The notes: generated by a model not told the origin, from the sequence alone. A DNA stretch of 64,000 nt from Alkalihalobacillus pseudalcaliphilus (GCF_028610675.1 NZ_JAQQWS010000005.1:62001-126000), one strand, 5' to 3'. Shown: positions 8,313 to 17,490, counted from the first letter of the stretch. Program-made: numbers and translations.

Positions 8313-9245
8313 ATGCATGCAGAAATTTTAGCGGTTTTACCCGAGAGTATTAAAAGTATATTACATGCGGTTCCCAACCATATCGCAGTCAAGGTAGAAG
8401 AAATACGGATCAGAATTGGTAGGCCACTGGAAGTAATTGCTGAGGGGAGACCCTTTTACCCCGAGCGCAATCAGGCGATGTATGTGATTAAAGGAGAGGA
8501 TGGGCAATATGTTCTGAATCAACTTAGTCATTATTCCTTTTATGCGTTTGAAGAAGAGTTAAAGAGAGGATATATTACGATTCGAGGTGGCCACCGTGTA
8601 GGGCTGAGTGGCAGGGTGATATTAGAAAAGGGACAAGTTAAAACTTTAAAAGAGATTAGTTCGTACAATATTCGCATTGCCAGACAGACAATTGGTGTGG
8701 CGAATAAAATTATCACTCAGATTTATCAAAAAAATTGGTTAAATACATTAATTATTGGCCCTCCACAAGCTGGGAAAACAACCTTACTACGTGATATAGC
8801 AAGGTTAATTAGTGAAGGGGATAGAAAAAGAGCGATAGATCCAATGAAGGTAGGAATTGTTGATGAGAGGTCTGAAATAGCGGCAAGTGTCAAAGGCGTT
8901 CCGCAACATCAACTAGGTAATCGTGTTGATGTGCTTGATGGTTGTCCAAAAGTGGAAGGTATGATGATGCTGATAAGGACGATGAGTCCTGATGTTATTA
9001 TCGTTGATGAAATTGGCAGGGAAGAAGATCGATTTGCGATTGAGGAAGCGATGTTTGCAGGAGTGAAAGTGATAACGACAGCACATGGTAACTCCGTTCA
9101 GGAATTAAAGAAACGACCTGCTTTAAAAGGGCTGATTGAACAAGGTGCATTTGAACGATTTATCATTCTCTCAAAAGGACAAACACCGGGTGTGATTAAA
9201 AAAATTGAAAATCAGCACATATATGAGAGGAGAGAAGTATGGTGA
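8313..9245 (+). CDS. spoIIIAA: Stage III sporulation protein AA
   Basis: This is the ATPase of the SpoIIIA-SpoIIQ channel that links mother cell and forespore (310 aa). Related to secretion ATPases. The Walker A motif is GPPQAGKT at residues 149-156; the Walker B region is VIIVDEIG. AGGAGGAG precedes the ATG. It overlaps spoIIIAB by 7 nt, the first of several tight junctions in the operon. Required for sigma-G activity after engulfment in B. subtilis. Confidence 0.97.
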   Translation: MHAEILAVLPESIKSILHAVPNHIAVKVEEIRIRIGRPLEVIAEGRPFYPERNQAMYVIKGEDGQYVLNQLSHYSFYAFEEELKRGYITIRGGHRVGLSGRVILEKGQVKTLKEISSYNIRIARQTIGVANKIITQIYQKNWLNTLIIGPPQAGKTTLLRDIARLISEGDRKRAIDPMKVGIVDERSEIAASVKGVPQHQLGNRVDVLDGCPKVEGMMMLIRTMSPDVIIVDEIGREEDRFAIEEAMFAGVKVITTAHGNSVQELKKRPALKGLIEQGAFERFIILSKGQTPGVIKKIENQHIYERREVW

Positions 9246-9754
9246 AGCTCCTAGGGGCGGTCTTAATCTTGATCACTACGACCATTATCGGATTTGAGTA
9301 TGCAAAACGATTGAGTGACAGGCCCAGACAAATTAGGCAGTTAATGACGGCCATGCAATCATTAGAAGCTGAAATGCTCTATGGGTTAACACCTCTTGCC
9401 CAAGCGAGCTCAAACATTGCTGCCCAGCTTTCAAAACCTATTGCGGGCTTATTTGACCGCTTCGCTCATCGACTATTAGAAAAAGAAGAGTCAGCAGCAC
9501 AGGCCTGGAGTGAAAGTGTGCAAGAAACTTGGTCTCAAACTGCCATGTTAGAAAGTGAAAAAGAAATAATGACTCAGTTCGGAGCAACGATCGGGCAGCA
9601 GGATCACGACCAACAAAAAAAACAAATTCAATTAGTGTTGACTCATTTAAAAAGAGAAGAATGGGAAGCACGAGAAAAACAATTAAAATACGAAAAGATG
9701 TTGAAGAGCTTAGGTTTTTTAAGTGGATTATTAATCGTCATCGTCTTTATATAA
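9239..9754 (+). CDS. spoIIIAB: Stage III sporulation protein AB
   Basis: This 171-aa membrane protein has a hydrophobic helix at each end (about residues 4-19 and 154-171) and a helical soluble middle. SpoIIIAB resembles type II secretion GspF-like scaffold proteins. Its start lies inside the end of spoIIIAA. A 39-nt gap separates it from spoIIIAC. Confidence 0.93.
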   Translation: MVKLLGAVLILITTTIIGFEYAKRLSDRPRQIRQLMTAMQSLEAEMLYGLTPLAQASSNIAAQLSKPIAGLFDRFAHRLLEKEESAAQAWSESVQETWSQTAMLESEKEIMTQFGATIGQQDHDQQKKQIQLVLTHLKREEWEAREKQLKYEKMLKSLGFLSGLLIVIVFI

Positions 9755-9793
9755 AAGTGGTTGTAAAGGTCGTGTAGAAAAGGAGAGATCGCG

Positions 9794-9997
9794 GTGTATG
9801 ATGTAAACACCATTTTTCAAATAGCTGGCATTGGCATTGTCGTAGCGATGATTCATACCGTTTTGAAACAAATGGGAAAAGAAGATTGGGCTCATTGGGT
9901 AACCTTAATTGGATTTGTGGTTGTCTTATATATGGTCGCAACCATCGTAGATGATTTGTTTCAAAAAATTAAAGGCGTATTTCTTTTCCAAGGTTAG
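9794..9997 (+). CDS. spoIIIAC: Stage III sporulation protein AC
   Basis: This is a 67-aa protein with two transmembrane helices and the conserved end VATIVDDLFQKIKGVFLFQG. Start codon GTG after AAGGAGAG. Membrane component of the SpoIIIA channel complex; length matches the B. subtilis protein within one residue. Confidence 0.95.
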   Translation: MYDVNTIFQIAGIGIVVAMIHTVLKQMGKEDWAHWVTLIGFVVVLYMVATIVDDLFQKIKGVFLFQG

Positions 9998-10008
9998 GAG
10001 GAGTGGCA

Positions 10009-10401
10009 ATGGATATTATTCAAATTGTTGGGCTGGGACTCATTGCTACCTTTCTAGCCCTTATTGTTAAGGAACAAAAACCGCAATTTGCCTTTTTACT
10101 TACCGTATTTGTTGGAGCACTAATTTTCCTATTTTTAATTGATGAAGTTGTAAAGGTGATGCAAATGCTTCATAACATCGCCGCTCAAGCTGATATGAAT
10201 GTCGTGTATTTACAAACGATATTAAAAATTATCGGGATAGCTTATATCGCTGAATTTGGTGCACAAATAGCCAAAGATGCTGGACAAGCTGCGATCGCTT
10301 CGAAAATTGAGTTGGCAGGTAAAGTACTGATATTGGTCATGGCAATCCCAATCCTAACTGCTGTCATAGAAATGGTTATCTCCATTTTGCCGACCGCTTA
10401 A
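10009..10401 (+). CDS. spoIIIAD: Stage III sporulation protein AD
   Basis: This 130-aa protein has about four hydrophobic segments and the conserved EFGAQIAKDAGQ stretch between the last two. The ATG at 10009 follows AGGAGG by 7 nt; a GTG two codons earlier is too close to it. Membrane component of the feeding-tube complex. Confidence 0.94.
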   Translation: MDIIQIVGLGLIATFLALIVKEQKPQFAFLLTVFVGALIFLFLIDEVVKVMQMLHNIAAQADMNVVYLQTILKIIGIAYIAEFGAQIAKDAGQAAIASKIELAGKVLILVMAIPILTAVIEMVISILPTA

Positions 10402-10428
10402 ACATGGATGAAAGAAAGGAGGTATGAG

Positions 10429-11628
10429 GTGAAAAAGTGGTATGTCTATATGTTTTTGCTAGTTTTTCCGTTCTTTATCGTTTCTACTCAGCCTATATCA
10501 GCTGAAACGATCAATGAAGGACAAGCTGAGGAGAAAGAGAAACAAGGCTTTGTTGATGAGCAAATACAAAGGTTAAACTTGGACGATATTATTCAATACT
10601 GGGAACAAATTTCAACCGAATATGGTGGCTATTTACCAGAAAGTCAAAAGGGATCTTTATTCGATTTTTTAACAGGAGATAAGACTTTCTCCTTTAAGGA
10701 ATGGGCAATTGGATTATTAAAATTCTTATTTCATGAAATTATTGCGGGTGGAAGGTTGCTAGGAAGCTTGATTTTACTTACGGTTTTTTGTTTGATTTTA
10801 CAGTCGATTCAAAATGCATTTGAACATCAAACAGTAAGTAAAGTGGCTTACGCAATTACGTATTTAGTATTAATGATTTTAGCTTTAAATAGTTTCAGGC
10901 TAGCCATTGATTATGCAGAATATGCGGTTAGTAATATGACAAACTTTATGGTTGCGATGTTGCCGCTTTTACTTGCTCTAATGGCGACCATTGGCAATAT
11001 AACCTCTGCCGCCCTTTTCCATCCGTTAATTGTTTTTCTTGTGCACACGAGCGGCTTACTCATTCAATATCTCGTCTTTCCTTTACTATTTTTATCTACG
11101 GTATTGCATATCGTTAGTACATTGACTGACCACTATAAAGTAACAAAGCTCGCTGGCTTATTAAGAACCATTGCGGTAGGAGCATTAGGTGTTTTTCTAA
11201 CCGTTTTCCTTGGCGTTATTTCCGTACAAGGTGCATCGACAGCTGTGGCAGATGGTCTAACCGTTAGGACGGCAAAGTTTATCGCGGGAAACTTTGTGCC
11301 TGTTGTTGGAAGAATGTTTACCGATGCTGCCGATACAGTGTTAAGTGCGTCTTTACTTTTGAAAAATACGATTGGTATAGCAGGTCTTGTCATTATGTTA
11401 ATCCTATGTGCATTCCCTGCTATCAAGATATTAGGACTAGCCTTTATTTTTAACTTTACTGCAGCTGTTTTACAACCATTAGGTGGTGGACCTATTATTG
11501 ATTGTTTATCGATAATTGGTCGAGCGATCATTTATGTTTTTGCTGCTTTAGCTATCGTTTGTTTAATGTTTTTCTTGGCGATAACCATTATGATTTCGGC
11601 GAGTAATGTCTCATTTATGATTAGGTAA
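10429..11628 (+). CDS. spoIIIAE: Stage III sporulation protein AE
   Basis: This polytopic membrane protein of 399 aa (same length as in B. subtilis) has a cleavable-type signal peptide ending near TQPISAE. An extracytoplasmic segment of about 75 residues and six to seven transmembrane helices follow. The start was set at the GTG (10429) because AAGGAGG stands 7 nt before it; the upstream ATG at 10408 has no ribosome binding site. Putative permease-like part of the SpoIIIA channel. Confidence 0.94.
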   Translation: MKKWYVYMFLLVFPFFIVSTQPISAETINEGQAEEKEKQGFVDEQIQRLNLDDIIQYWEQISTEYGGYLPESQKGSLFDFLTGDKTFSFKEWAIGLLKFLFHEIIAGGRLLGSLILLTVFCLILQSIQNAFEHQTVSKVAYAITYLVLMILALNSFRLAIDYAEYAVSNMTNFMVAMLPLLLALMATIGNITSAALFHPLIVFLVHTSGLLIQYLVFPLLFLSTVLHIVSTLTDHYKVTKLAGLLRTIAVGALGVFLTVFLGVISVQGASTAVADGLTVRTAKFIAGNFVPVVGRMFTDAADTVLSASLLLKNTIGIAGLVIMLILCAFPAIKILGLAFIFNFTAAVLQPLGGGPIIDCLSIIGRAIIYVFAALAIVCLMFFLAITIMISASNVSFMIR

Positions 11629-11641
11629 AGGAGGGGTGTGA

Positions 11642-12310
11642 ATGTCCTTTGTTATCACATGGCTAACGAATATTATTTTACTCATTCTTCTTGCTACGAT
11701 CTTAGAGTTATTACTTCCGAAAAATGCCCTACAAAAATATGTAAAGATGGTTGTTGGGTTATTACTTCTTATTGTGTTATTACAACCTGTGTTTACTATA
11801 TTTACCGAAGATTTCGATAGATGGCTATACCAAATCGCGGCTAATCAGTCAAAGGAAGAAAATTCGATGGAAGAATTAATAAATTTGCAAAAAAGAGAAA
11901 TAGAGTTGGGACAATCTGCATATATTTCTAAACAGATGGCGGATCTTTTACTAGAGGAAGTGAATGGGCACCTAAAAACCACATATGGTCTCGTCGTTGT
12001 TGATTTACACATAGAGTTCAATGAAGGATACCAGCCTGGTTCTCAGTCTTCTGTAGAAGATATTGCTTCTATACAGGTACAGATTCAGCCCGTTTCGGAA
12101 AGTGAGTTAAAGGAAGAGCCAGAGATAAAAGAGGTTTCTATTGATATGGTAGAGATTGATACGAGTCTTCCTCCTATAAAAAAAGAAGAGGAAGATACAT
12201 CCGATCAATTATTAGAAGAAGTCAAAGAAGACCTTATTAAAAGCTGGGAAATTCCGGAACAAACTCTCTCAGTCGTTTGGAAAGGAGGGACGAGTGCCAT
12301 TGAAGAATAA
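11642..12310 (+). CDS. spoIIIAF: Stage III sporulation protein AF
   Basis: This 222-aa protein has two N-terminal transmembrane helices (about 5-23 and 34-55) followed by a soluble ring-building-motif type domain with an acidic region near residues 155-190. AAAGGAGG precedes the ATG. It overlaps spoIIIAG by 17 nt. Slightly longer than the B. subtilis protein because of the acidic stretch. Confidence 0.92.
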   Translation: MSFVITWLTNIILLILLATILELLLPKNALQKYVKMVVGLLLLIVLLQPVFTIFTEDFDRWLYQIAANQSKEENSMEELINLQKREIELGQSAYISKQMADLLLEEVNGHLKTTYGLVVVDLHIEFNEGYQPGSQSSVEDIASIQVQIQPVSESELKEEPEIKEVSIDMVEIDTSLPPIKKEEEDTSDQLLEEVKEDLIKSWEIPEQTLSVVWKGGTSAIEE

Positions 12311-12989
12311 GTCAAAATCAGATGAGCAATGGTTTAAAAAATTGTTTGCAACATCAAATCAAGAAACGAAAAAGAAGATTCCACTGCATTATGTGCTGCT
12401 CGTTGGCTGTGTCGGTTTAATGATGATGCTTTTAGCTAATTGGGTACTTCCAGAAGAAGAGCGTAGTTTAAACGAGACACCAAGTGAACCAGTATATAGT
12501 GACCCACCAAGAGAAAACGACGAGAGCGATGAAGTAGAAGAGACATTTGGTAGGTCTAATGAAAACTTAGAAACAATGCAAGACTATGAAATGCGCTATG
12601 AAAATCAACTCAGAGACATTCTAAATGAAATAACAGGTGTAAGTAACACGACAGTTATGATTACTTTTTCGGAAACAGAGAAGAAAATATTTGAAAAAAA
12701 TCGAAATCGTAAACAACAGCATACAGAGGAGGTAGACAGAGAAGGGGGAACAAGGCAGGTAGAAGATATTAGTGAAGATGAACAGGTGGTTACCATTCAA
12801 ACAGGAGATTCCGAGGAACCCTTGTTAGTTAAGACAGAAAAGCCTGAGGTTAGTGGGGTACTAGTAGTGGCTAGGGGTGTAGAAAATGTACAAGTAAAAA
12901 GTTTTGTCGTGGAAGCGGTAAGTCGTGTTTTAGATGTACCTGCCCATCGCGTTTCTGTTATGCCTAAAAAAATAGAGGAGGATGAATAA
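12294..12989 (+). CDS. spoIIIAG: Stage III sporulation protein AG
   Basis: This is a bitopic ring-forming protein of the channel (231 aa). It has one transmembrane helix at about residues 30-49, an acidic spacer, then the ring-building domain (EITGVSNTTVMITF and GVLVVARGVENVQVK). Start codon GTG after AAAGGAGGG, inside the end of spoIIIAF. Its stop overlaps the spoIIIAH start by one base. Confidence 0.93.
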   Translation: MPLKNKSKSDEQWFKKLFATSNQETKKKIPLHYVLLVGCVGLMMMLLANWVLPEEERSLNETPSEPVYSDPPRENDESDEVEETFGRSNENLETMQDYEMRYENQLRDILNEITGVSNTTVMITFSETEKKIFEKNRNRKQQHTEEVDREGGTRQVEDISEDEQVVTIQTGDSEEPLLVKTEKPEVSGVLVVARGVENVQVKSFVVEAVSRVLDVPAHRVSVMPKKIEEDE

Positions 12990-13690
12990 TGGTCTTAAAA
13001 AAACAAACAGTATGGTTATTAACAATGTTAAGTTTAATTGTTGTGTTGGCAGTGTATTATGTACTGCCTCCTGCCGAGCAAACAGATCTTGCTGCAATTG
13101 GAACTGAGGATGAGCATGAGCAAATGAATCAAACTGAAGATGGTAAGAAAGAAGAAGATAAAGCTGAAGATGGTCAAGATGAAGAGGTTGCTGATAAAGA
13201 AGAAGCTGATAAAGAAGAAGGAACAAAAGATGACGAAAAAGGAGAGACTAAAGGAGATCAAGAGGCCGATAATCAAGATTCTGTCGTGAATATCCAAGAA
13301 GTATTTGAAGAGGAGGAAGGTTCTGTGGAAAACCCAGCTACTACTGATGTGTTTGCCCAGACAAGAACCTCACTAATGGAAAGCCGTGGTAAGCAGGAAG
13401 AGGCTAATAGCAAGGTGGTCAGTGCACCTGAATCATCGCCATCTGAAGTGTCGAATGCTTTAGATAATACGAAGGAATTGCAACTTCTTGTGCAAAAAGA
13501 AGAAGAGCTTGAACGTGAGATTATGCTTAAAGGTGGATATGAGGATGTCCTTGTTTTATTAACGGAAGGTGCTGCAGAGATTAATGTAAATGTTTCGGAG
13601 TTAACGGCAGAGCAAAGTGTTCAAATTATGGATATTGCTCAAGAAAAGCTTGGTACAAAGGTTACAGTGGCTGTTAATTATGTGAATTGA
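12989..13690 (+). CDS. spoIIIAH: Stage III sporulation protein AH
   Basis: This mother-cell partner of SpoIIQ (233 aa) has one transmembrane helix (about 8-27). A very acidic low-complexity linker of about 55 residues made of E/K/D/G repeats follows. The C-terminal YscJ/FliF-like domain ends in KVTVAVNYVN and in the known system forms the intermembrane ring with SpoIIQ. GAGGAGG precedes the ATG. The linker is more acidic and repetitive than usual for the family, in keeping with a salt- or alkali-adapted host (inference). Confidence 0.93.
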   Translation: MVLKKQTVWLLTMLSLIVVLAVYYVLPPAEQTDLAAIGTEDEHEQMNQTEDGKKEEDKAEDGQDEEVADKEEADKEEGTKDDEKGETKGDQEADNQDSVVNIQEVFEEEEGSVENPATTDVFAQTRTSLMESRGKQEEANSKVVSAPESSPSEVSNALDNTKELQLLVQKEEELEREIMLKGGYEDVLVLLTEGAAEINVNVSELTAEQSVQIMDIAQEKLGTKVTVAVNYVN

Positions 13691-13712
13691 TAAAGTGATG
13701 AATTTGATTAAA

Positions 13713-13751
13713 AGTCGTTAACATTTACTTGTAGATGTTAGCGGCTTTTTA
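13713..13751 (+). terminator. Terminator of the spoIIIA operon
   Basis: The 12-bp stem AGTCGTTAACAT / ATGTTAGCGGCT (two G-U pairs) is followed by TTTTTATTT. Confidence 0.85.
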
Positions 13752-13802
13752 TTTAAGAATATGTTATGGTTAACGAATTAGTGTGCATTGCATTTTGGGA
13801 CA

Positions 13803-13811
13803 TGGTATAAT
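13803..13811 (+). promoter_or_regulatory. Extended -10 and leader upstream of the acidic hypothetical
   Basis: TGGTATAAT is a perfect extended -10, 86 nt before the ATG at 13897. The leader of roughly 80 nt contains a GGGC-AGTGA-GCCC stem-loop at 13841-13853. No clear -35. Confidence 0.55.
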
Positions 13812-13896
13812 ACGACAATGTAACTTGATCCCGCACGAATGGGCAGTGAGCCCCGCTGATTGAAGTTTTACTTTATGATAATAAGGAGCGATAATA

Positions 13897-14274
13897 ATGG
13901 AATGGACGGATTTAACAGAAGGAGCTAAGGCTGTTCTTGAACAAACGAGGAATTTAAAAAATGATCATATTCAAATTGTGGAATTTGAAATTGGATTCGA
14001 GCAACATTTTGAAGGTAATGATGGTGATTCATACACGGTTTCCATTCAAGAAGAAGATTATGCTAATTTAAAAAAATATACACTAGAAAACAGCTATGAT
14101 GAAAGATATCATATGGCTCGTAATAAAGATATTGTGAAGATCATTCTATTAGAAGATGGAAAGATTCCAGATAACTTATCAGAATTCCCGGTTTTCCGTC
14201 AATATAAAAAAGAAGCTTTAATCAAAGCTGAAAATGATGCAAATGAAGCTATCCAAGAAGAGACAAGAAACTAA
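13897..14274 (+). CDS. Acidic hypothetical protein, 125 aa
   Basis: I do not recognise this protein. It is soluble, without signal peptide or membrane helix. It is rich in D/E and N, with a likely alpha/beta start (HIQIVEFEIGFEQHFEG) and a helical, charged C-terminus. A good ribosome binding site (AAGGAGCG), an extended -10 promoter and its own terminator make it a single-gene unit. It sits between spoIIIA and accB, which are neighbours in B. subtilis, so it is an insertion relative to that order. Codon use looks like that of its neighbours. Confidence 0.8.
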   Translation: MEWTDLTEGAKAVLEQTRNLKNDHIQIVEFEIGFEQHFEGNDGDSYTVSIQEEDYANLKKYTLENSYDERYHMARNKDIVKIILLEDGKIPDNLSEFPVFRQYKKEALIKAENDANEAIQEETRN

Positions 14275-14321
14275 TTAAAAAATGGTCTGCAATTTTTGTA
14301 GAAACTTATCAATAAAAAATA

Positions 14322-14357
14322 AGCCTCCATTATCATAAATAATGGAGGTTTTTTTTA
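14322..14357 (+). terminator. Terminator after the acidic hypothetical
   Basis: The perfect 10-bp stem CCTCCATTAT / ATAATGGAGG is followed by eight T residues. Confidence 0.9.
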
Positions 14358-14429
14358 TTAAAAAGCGAATAATTACTATAAAGTTGGAAAGGGTTTTATA
14401 GAAAAGAATATTTCGTCAAATCGATCTTG

Positions 14430-14438
14430 TGTTATACT
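14430..14438 (+). promoter_or_regulatory. Extended -10 of the accBC operon
   Basis: TGTTATACT matches TGnTATAnT, 58 nt before the accB start. Confidence 0.45.
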
Positions 14439-14495
14439 ATGATATGTACTTCTATTATGAGGTACTAATTATTGCGATTAAAGGAGCGTACATAT

Positions 14496-14987
14496 ATGCT
14501 ATCCGTTAAGGAAATCAAAGAATTAATTAAAGCTGTTAATGAATCTGATTTAGAAGAATTTTTGTTTGAAGAAGATGGAACAAAAGTTCATTTCAAAAAG
14601 TCTACACAGGCATCCTATACACATATTCCTGCTGCTTCAGTACCGGTGGTAACAGCACCGATCGAAGGAAAGGCTCAACCACAAGTACAAGAGCATGCTT
14701 CAGTTGAGAAGGAGCCAGCTGCTAAAAAAGCTGAAAGCAAAGGAAATTTGCATACAATCACATCACCAATGGTTGGAACTTTTTACTCAGCGCCATCTCC
14801 GGATTCAGCTGACTATGTGAGTGAAGGTGACGATGTATCCGAGAGTTCTGTCGTTTGTATCGTAGAAGCGATGAAGTTGATGAATGAAATTGAAGCTGAG
14901 ATAAAAGGTAAAATTGTAGAGGTTTTAGCTGAGAACGGGGAACTTGTAGAATACGGTCAGCCATTATTTGTTGTTGAGCCAAGATAA
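14496..14987 (+). CDS. accB: Biotin carboxyl carrier protein of acetyl-CoA carboxylase
   Basis: BCCP (163 aa) carries the biotin that shuttles CO2 from AccC to the carboxyltransferase in the first step of fatty acid synthesis. The biotinylated lysine is K127 in VEAMKLMNE. A Pro/Ala/Lys-rich linker (about 40-85) joins the N-terminal helix to the biotinyl domain. The start at 14496 after AAAGGAGCG gives MLSVKEIKEL; a frame from 14472 is not supported. accC follows after 17 nt. Confidence 0.97.
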   Translation: MLSVKEIKELIKAVNESDLEEFLFEEDGTKVHFKKSTQASYTHIPAASVPVVTAPIEGKAQPQVQEHASVEKEPAAKKAESKGNLHTITSPMVGTFYSAPSPDSADYVSEGDDVSESSVVCIVEAMKLMNEIEAEIKGKIVEVLAENGELVEYGQPLFVVEPR

Positions 14988-15004
14988 ACAGGAGAGGGTA
15001 AGTC

Positions 15005-16372
15005 ATGATAAAAAAATTACTAGTAGCAAATCGTGGAGAAATCGCGGTTCGAATTATCCGTGCCTGCCAAGAGTTAGACATTGAAACAGTAGCTGTATTT
15101 TCTGAGGCAGATCGTGATGCTTTACATGTTAGATTGGCGGATGAAGCTTATTGTATTGGTCCAACACCTGCAAGTCAAAGTTATTTAAACTTTACTAACA
15201 TTATGAGTGTCGCAACATTAACGGAATCAGATGCCATTCATCCAGGGTATGGCTTCTTGTCGGAAAATCCTGATTTTGCGGAGATTTGTGCAGCTTGTAA
15301 CATTAAATTTGTTGGACCAAGCCCACAAGCAATTAGCAAAATGGGAACAAAAGATGTAGCTAGAAAAACCATGGAGGCAGCTCGTGTCCCAATTGTTCCA
15401 GGTTCAAATGGTATTGTAGAGGATGCTGTCGCTGGCCTTGAAATTGCTGAGGGCATTGGATTCCCCGTTATTATCAAAGCCACAGCTGGTGGTGGAGGAA
15501 AAGGGATTCGTGTGGCACGGACACCGGAGGAATTAACAAAAGGAATTCATATTACCCAAAAAGAGGCGCAGGCTAATTTTGGTAACCCTGGTGTCTATAT
15601 TGAGAAATATATTGAAGATTTTCGCCACGTGGAAATTCAAATTATTGCCGATGATTATGGAAATACGGTTCATCTTGGTGAGCGTGACTGCACCATTCAA
15701 CGTCGTTTACAAAAGCTGGTTGAAGAAACACCGTCACCTGCTATCTCACCAGAAAAAAGAACGGAAATGGGAGCGGCGGCAGTACGAGCAGCTGAAGCGG
15801 TTGAATATTCAGGGGCAGGTACGATAGAATTTATTTACGATCATCGTACAGGTGATTTTTACTTTATGGAGATGAATACACGCATTCAAGTTGAGCACCC
15901 AGTTACCGAAATGGTTACAGGAATCGATTTAATTAAAGAACAAATTAATGTGGCTAATGGAAAGCCTTTATCTTTTTCACAAGAAGATGTAAAATTTAAT
16001 GGTTGGTCAATAGAATGTCGTATAAATGCTGAAAATGCGAAAAAGAATTTTATGCCATCGCCAGGAAAGGTTACATCTTATATTGTGCCTGGTGGATTAG
16101 GTGTTCGAATCGATTCTGCGGTATACTCAGGTTATACGATTTCACCTTTTTACGATTCTATGGTTGCTAAAGTGATCACACATGGTGCGACAAGAGAAGA
16201 AGCGATTGCTAGAATGAAGCGAGCACTTTTAGAATATGAAATCGAAGGTATCGATACAACGATTCCATTTCATTTGCGCTTATTAGATCATGAGGTTTTT
16301 GTATCAGGAGATTTTAATACTAAATTCCTTGAAACTTATGCAGTTATGAATCAAGATGAAGGTAATGAGTAG
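15005..16372 (+). CDS. accC: Biotin carboxylase subunit of acetyl-CoA carboxylase
   Basis: This 455-aa ATP-grasp enzyme carboxylates BCCP-biotin using ATP and bicarbonate. It shows the N-terminal MIKKLLVANRGEIAVRIIRA, the glycine-rich ATP loop KATAGGGGKGIRV, the catalytic stretch RDCTIQRRLQKLVEE and EMNTRIQVEHPVTE. Full length. Second gene of accB-accC-yqhY; AGGAGAGG precedes the ATG. Confidence 0.97.
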   Translation: MIKKLLVANRGEIAVRIIRACQELDIETVAVFSEADRDALHVRLADEAYCIGPTPASQSYLNFTNIMSVATLTESDAIHPGYGFLSENPDFAEICAACNIKFVGPSPQAISKMGTKDVARKTMEAARVPIVPGSNGIVEDAVAGLEIAEGIGFPVIIKATAGGGGKGIRVARTPEELTKGIHITQKEAQANFGNPGVYIEKYIEDFRHVEIQIIADDYGNTVHLGERDCTIQRRLQKLVEETPSPAISPEKRTEMGAAAVRAAEAVEYSGAGTIEFIYDHRTGDFYFMEMNTRIQVEHPVTEMVTGIDLIKEQINVANGKPLSFSQEDVKFNGWSIECRINAENAKKNFMPSPGKVTSYIVPGGLGVRIDSAVYSGYTISPFYDSMVAKVITHGATREEAIARMKRALLEYEIEGIDTTIPFHLRLLDHEVFVSGDFNTKFLETYAVMNQDEGNE

Positions 16373-16389
16373 ATTGGAGGAAGTATAGT

Positions 16390-16794
16390 ATGAACGAAAA
16401 TCATATTTTAGAGTTAGACGAACAAAAAAATGAATTAGGTAAAGTTGAGATTTCACCTGAGGTCATAGAGGTCATTGCTGGTATTGCGGCAGCAGAAGTT
16501 GATGGTGTGGCCAATATGCGTGGCAACTTTGCATCAGGGGTAGCTGAAAGACTTGGCAAGAAAAATCACGGCAAAGGTGTACGAGTCGAATTAAATGACG
16601 ACGGTATCTTAGTAGACGTGTCCGTTGTTATTATGTATGGGGTATCAGTGCCAGAAGTAGCTAAATTAATTCAGGAAAATATCCAACAAGCATTACAAAC
16701 AATGACAGCGATCCATTTATCCGCGATTAATGTCCATGTTGTTGGTGTACAGTTTGAGCAACCTGAAACAGCAGCTACTATTGAAGAAAAATAA
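16390..16794 (+). CDS. yqhY: Asp23/Gls24 family protein YqhY
   Basis: This 134-aa protein is of the Asp23/Gls24 (DUF322) family with the repeated strand pattern ISPEVIEVIAGIAAAEVDGV and GVSVPEVAKLIQENIQQAL. In B. subtilis yqhY is encoded with accBC and has been linked to balanced acetyl-CoA carboxylase activity. Here it keeps that position, 17 nt after accC, before a terminator. Confidence 0.92.
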   Translation: MNENHILELDEQKNELGKVEISPEVIEVIAGIAAAEVDGVANMRGNFASGVAERLGKKNHGKGVRVELNDDGILVDVSVVIMYGVSVPEVAKLIQENIQQALQTMTAIHLSAINVHVVGVQFEQPETAATIEEK

Positions 16795-16812
16795 GAACTT
16801 ACATGCTCAGTA

Positions 16813-16846
16813 GGCAGTCAAGGTAAAATACTTGGCTGTCTTTTTA
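16813..16846 (+). terminator. Terminator of accB-accC-yqhY
   Basis: The stem GCAGTCAAG / CTTGGCTGT (G-U pairs) with an 8-nt loop is followed by CTTTTT. Confidence 0.7.
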
Positions 16847-17022
16847 ATGTTGAGCTAAGAGTGTGCTAAAGCATCGTTTGATATGGCTGTTTATCATACG
16901 AGTAACCTCTTGCGTGTAATGAAGCGTTATCTGTACGTAAGTGCTCAATAGACTATAGGTGAGAATAACAGAATGAGCTCATTGCAGTTTCGGCGGATAA
17001 GCTGTAAAATTAGCGTTTAGTA

Positions 17023-17031
17023 TGTTATGAT
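17023..17031 (+). promoter_or_regulatory. Extended -10 of nusB
   Basis: TGTTATGAT matches TGnTATnAT, 38 nt before the nusB ATG. The rest of the 270-nt gap shows no gene. Confidence 0.45.
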
Positions 17032-17068
17032 GAAGCGTATTAATAAGCTTAAAGGAGCAAAATAGAAC

Positions 17069-17458
17069 ATGAACCGAAGAGTGGCAAGATTAAGAGCGGC
17101 ACAAGCTCTCTACCAAGTAGATGTAGCACATACACAACCATTAGAAGCACTGGAAAGTGTACTCGATGATCATGAAGAAGCAAGTCCATTTTTGAAGGAA
17201 TTAATTGACGGCACGATTGAGCATAAAGCAAAAATTGATCACATTATTTCTGAACACCTTGTTGGTTGGACAATCGATAGGATGGGAAATGTAGATCGAG
17301 CAATTGTAAGAATGGCTATTTATGAGATGCTTTATATTGAAGACATCCCTAAAAATGTTACGTTTAATGAAGCGATTGAATTGGCAAAAGCCTTCGGAGG
17401 AGAGGAATCAGGTAAGTTTGTCAATGGGATTTTATCCAAAGCGATGCCGAGTAATTAA
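17069..17458 (+). CDS. nusB: Transcription antitermination factor NusB
   Basis: This all-helical RNA-binding protein of 129 aa works with NusE on boxA in rRNA antitermination. Typical motifs: arginine-rich N-terminus (MNRRVARLRAAQALYQVD), VDRAIVRMAIYEMLYIEDIP and NEAIELAKAFGGEESGKFVNG. AAAGGAGC lies 11 nt before the ATG. Likely first gene of a nusB-folD-xseA-xseB-ispA transcript. Confidence 0.95.
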   Translation: MNRRVARLRAAQALYQVDVAHTQPLEALESVLDDHEEASPFLKELIDGTIEHKAKIDHIISEHLVGWTIDRMGNVDRAIVRMAIYEMLYIEDIPKNVTFNEAIELAKAFGGEESGKFVNGILSKAMPSN

Positions 17459-17490
17459 AGCTAACAAGCTTATATAAAAGGAGTGTGGCC

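Noticed and set aside
10429..11628. Longer spoIIIAE from the ATG at 10408
   Set aside because: AAGGAGG lies after that ATG and points to the GTG at 10429, which gives the same length as the B. subtilis protein.
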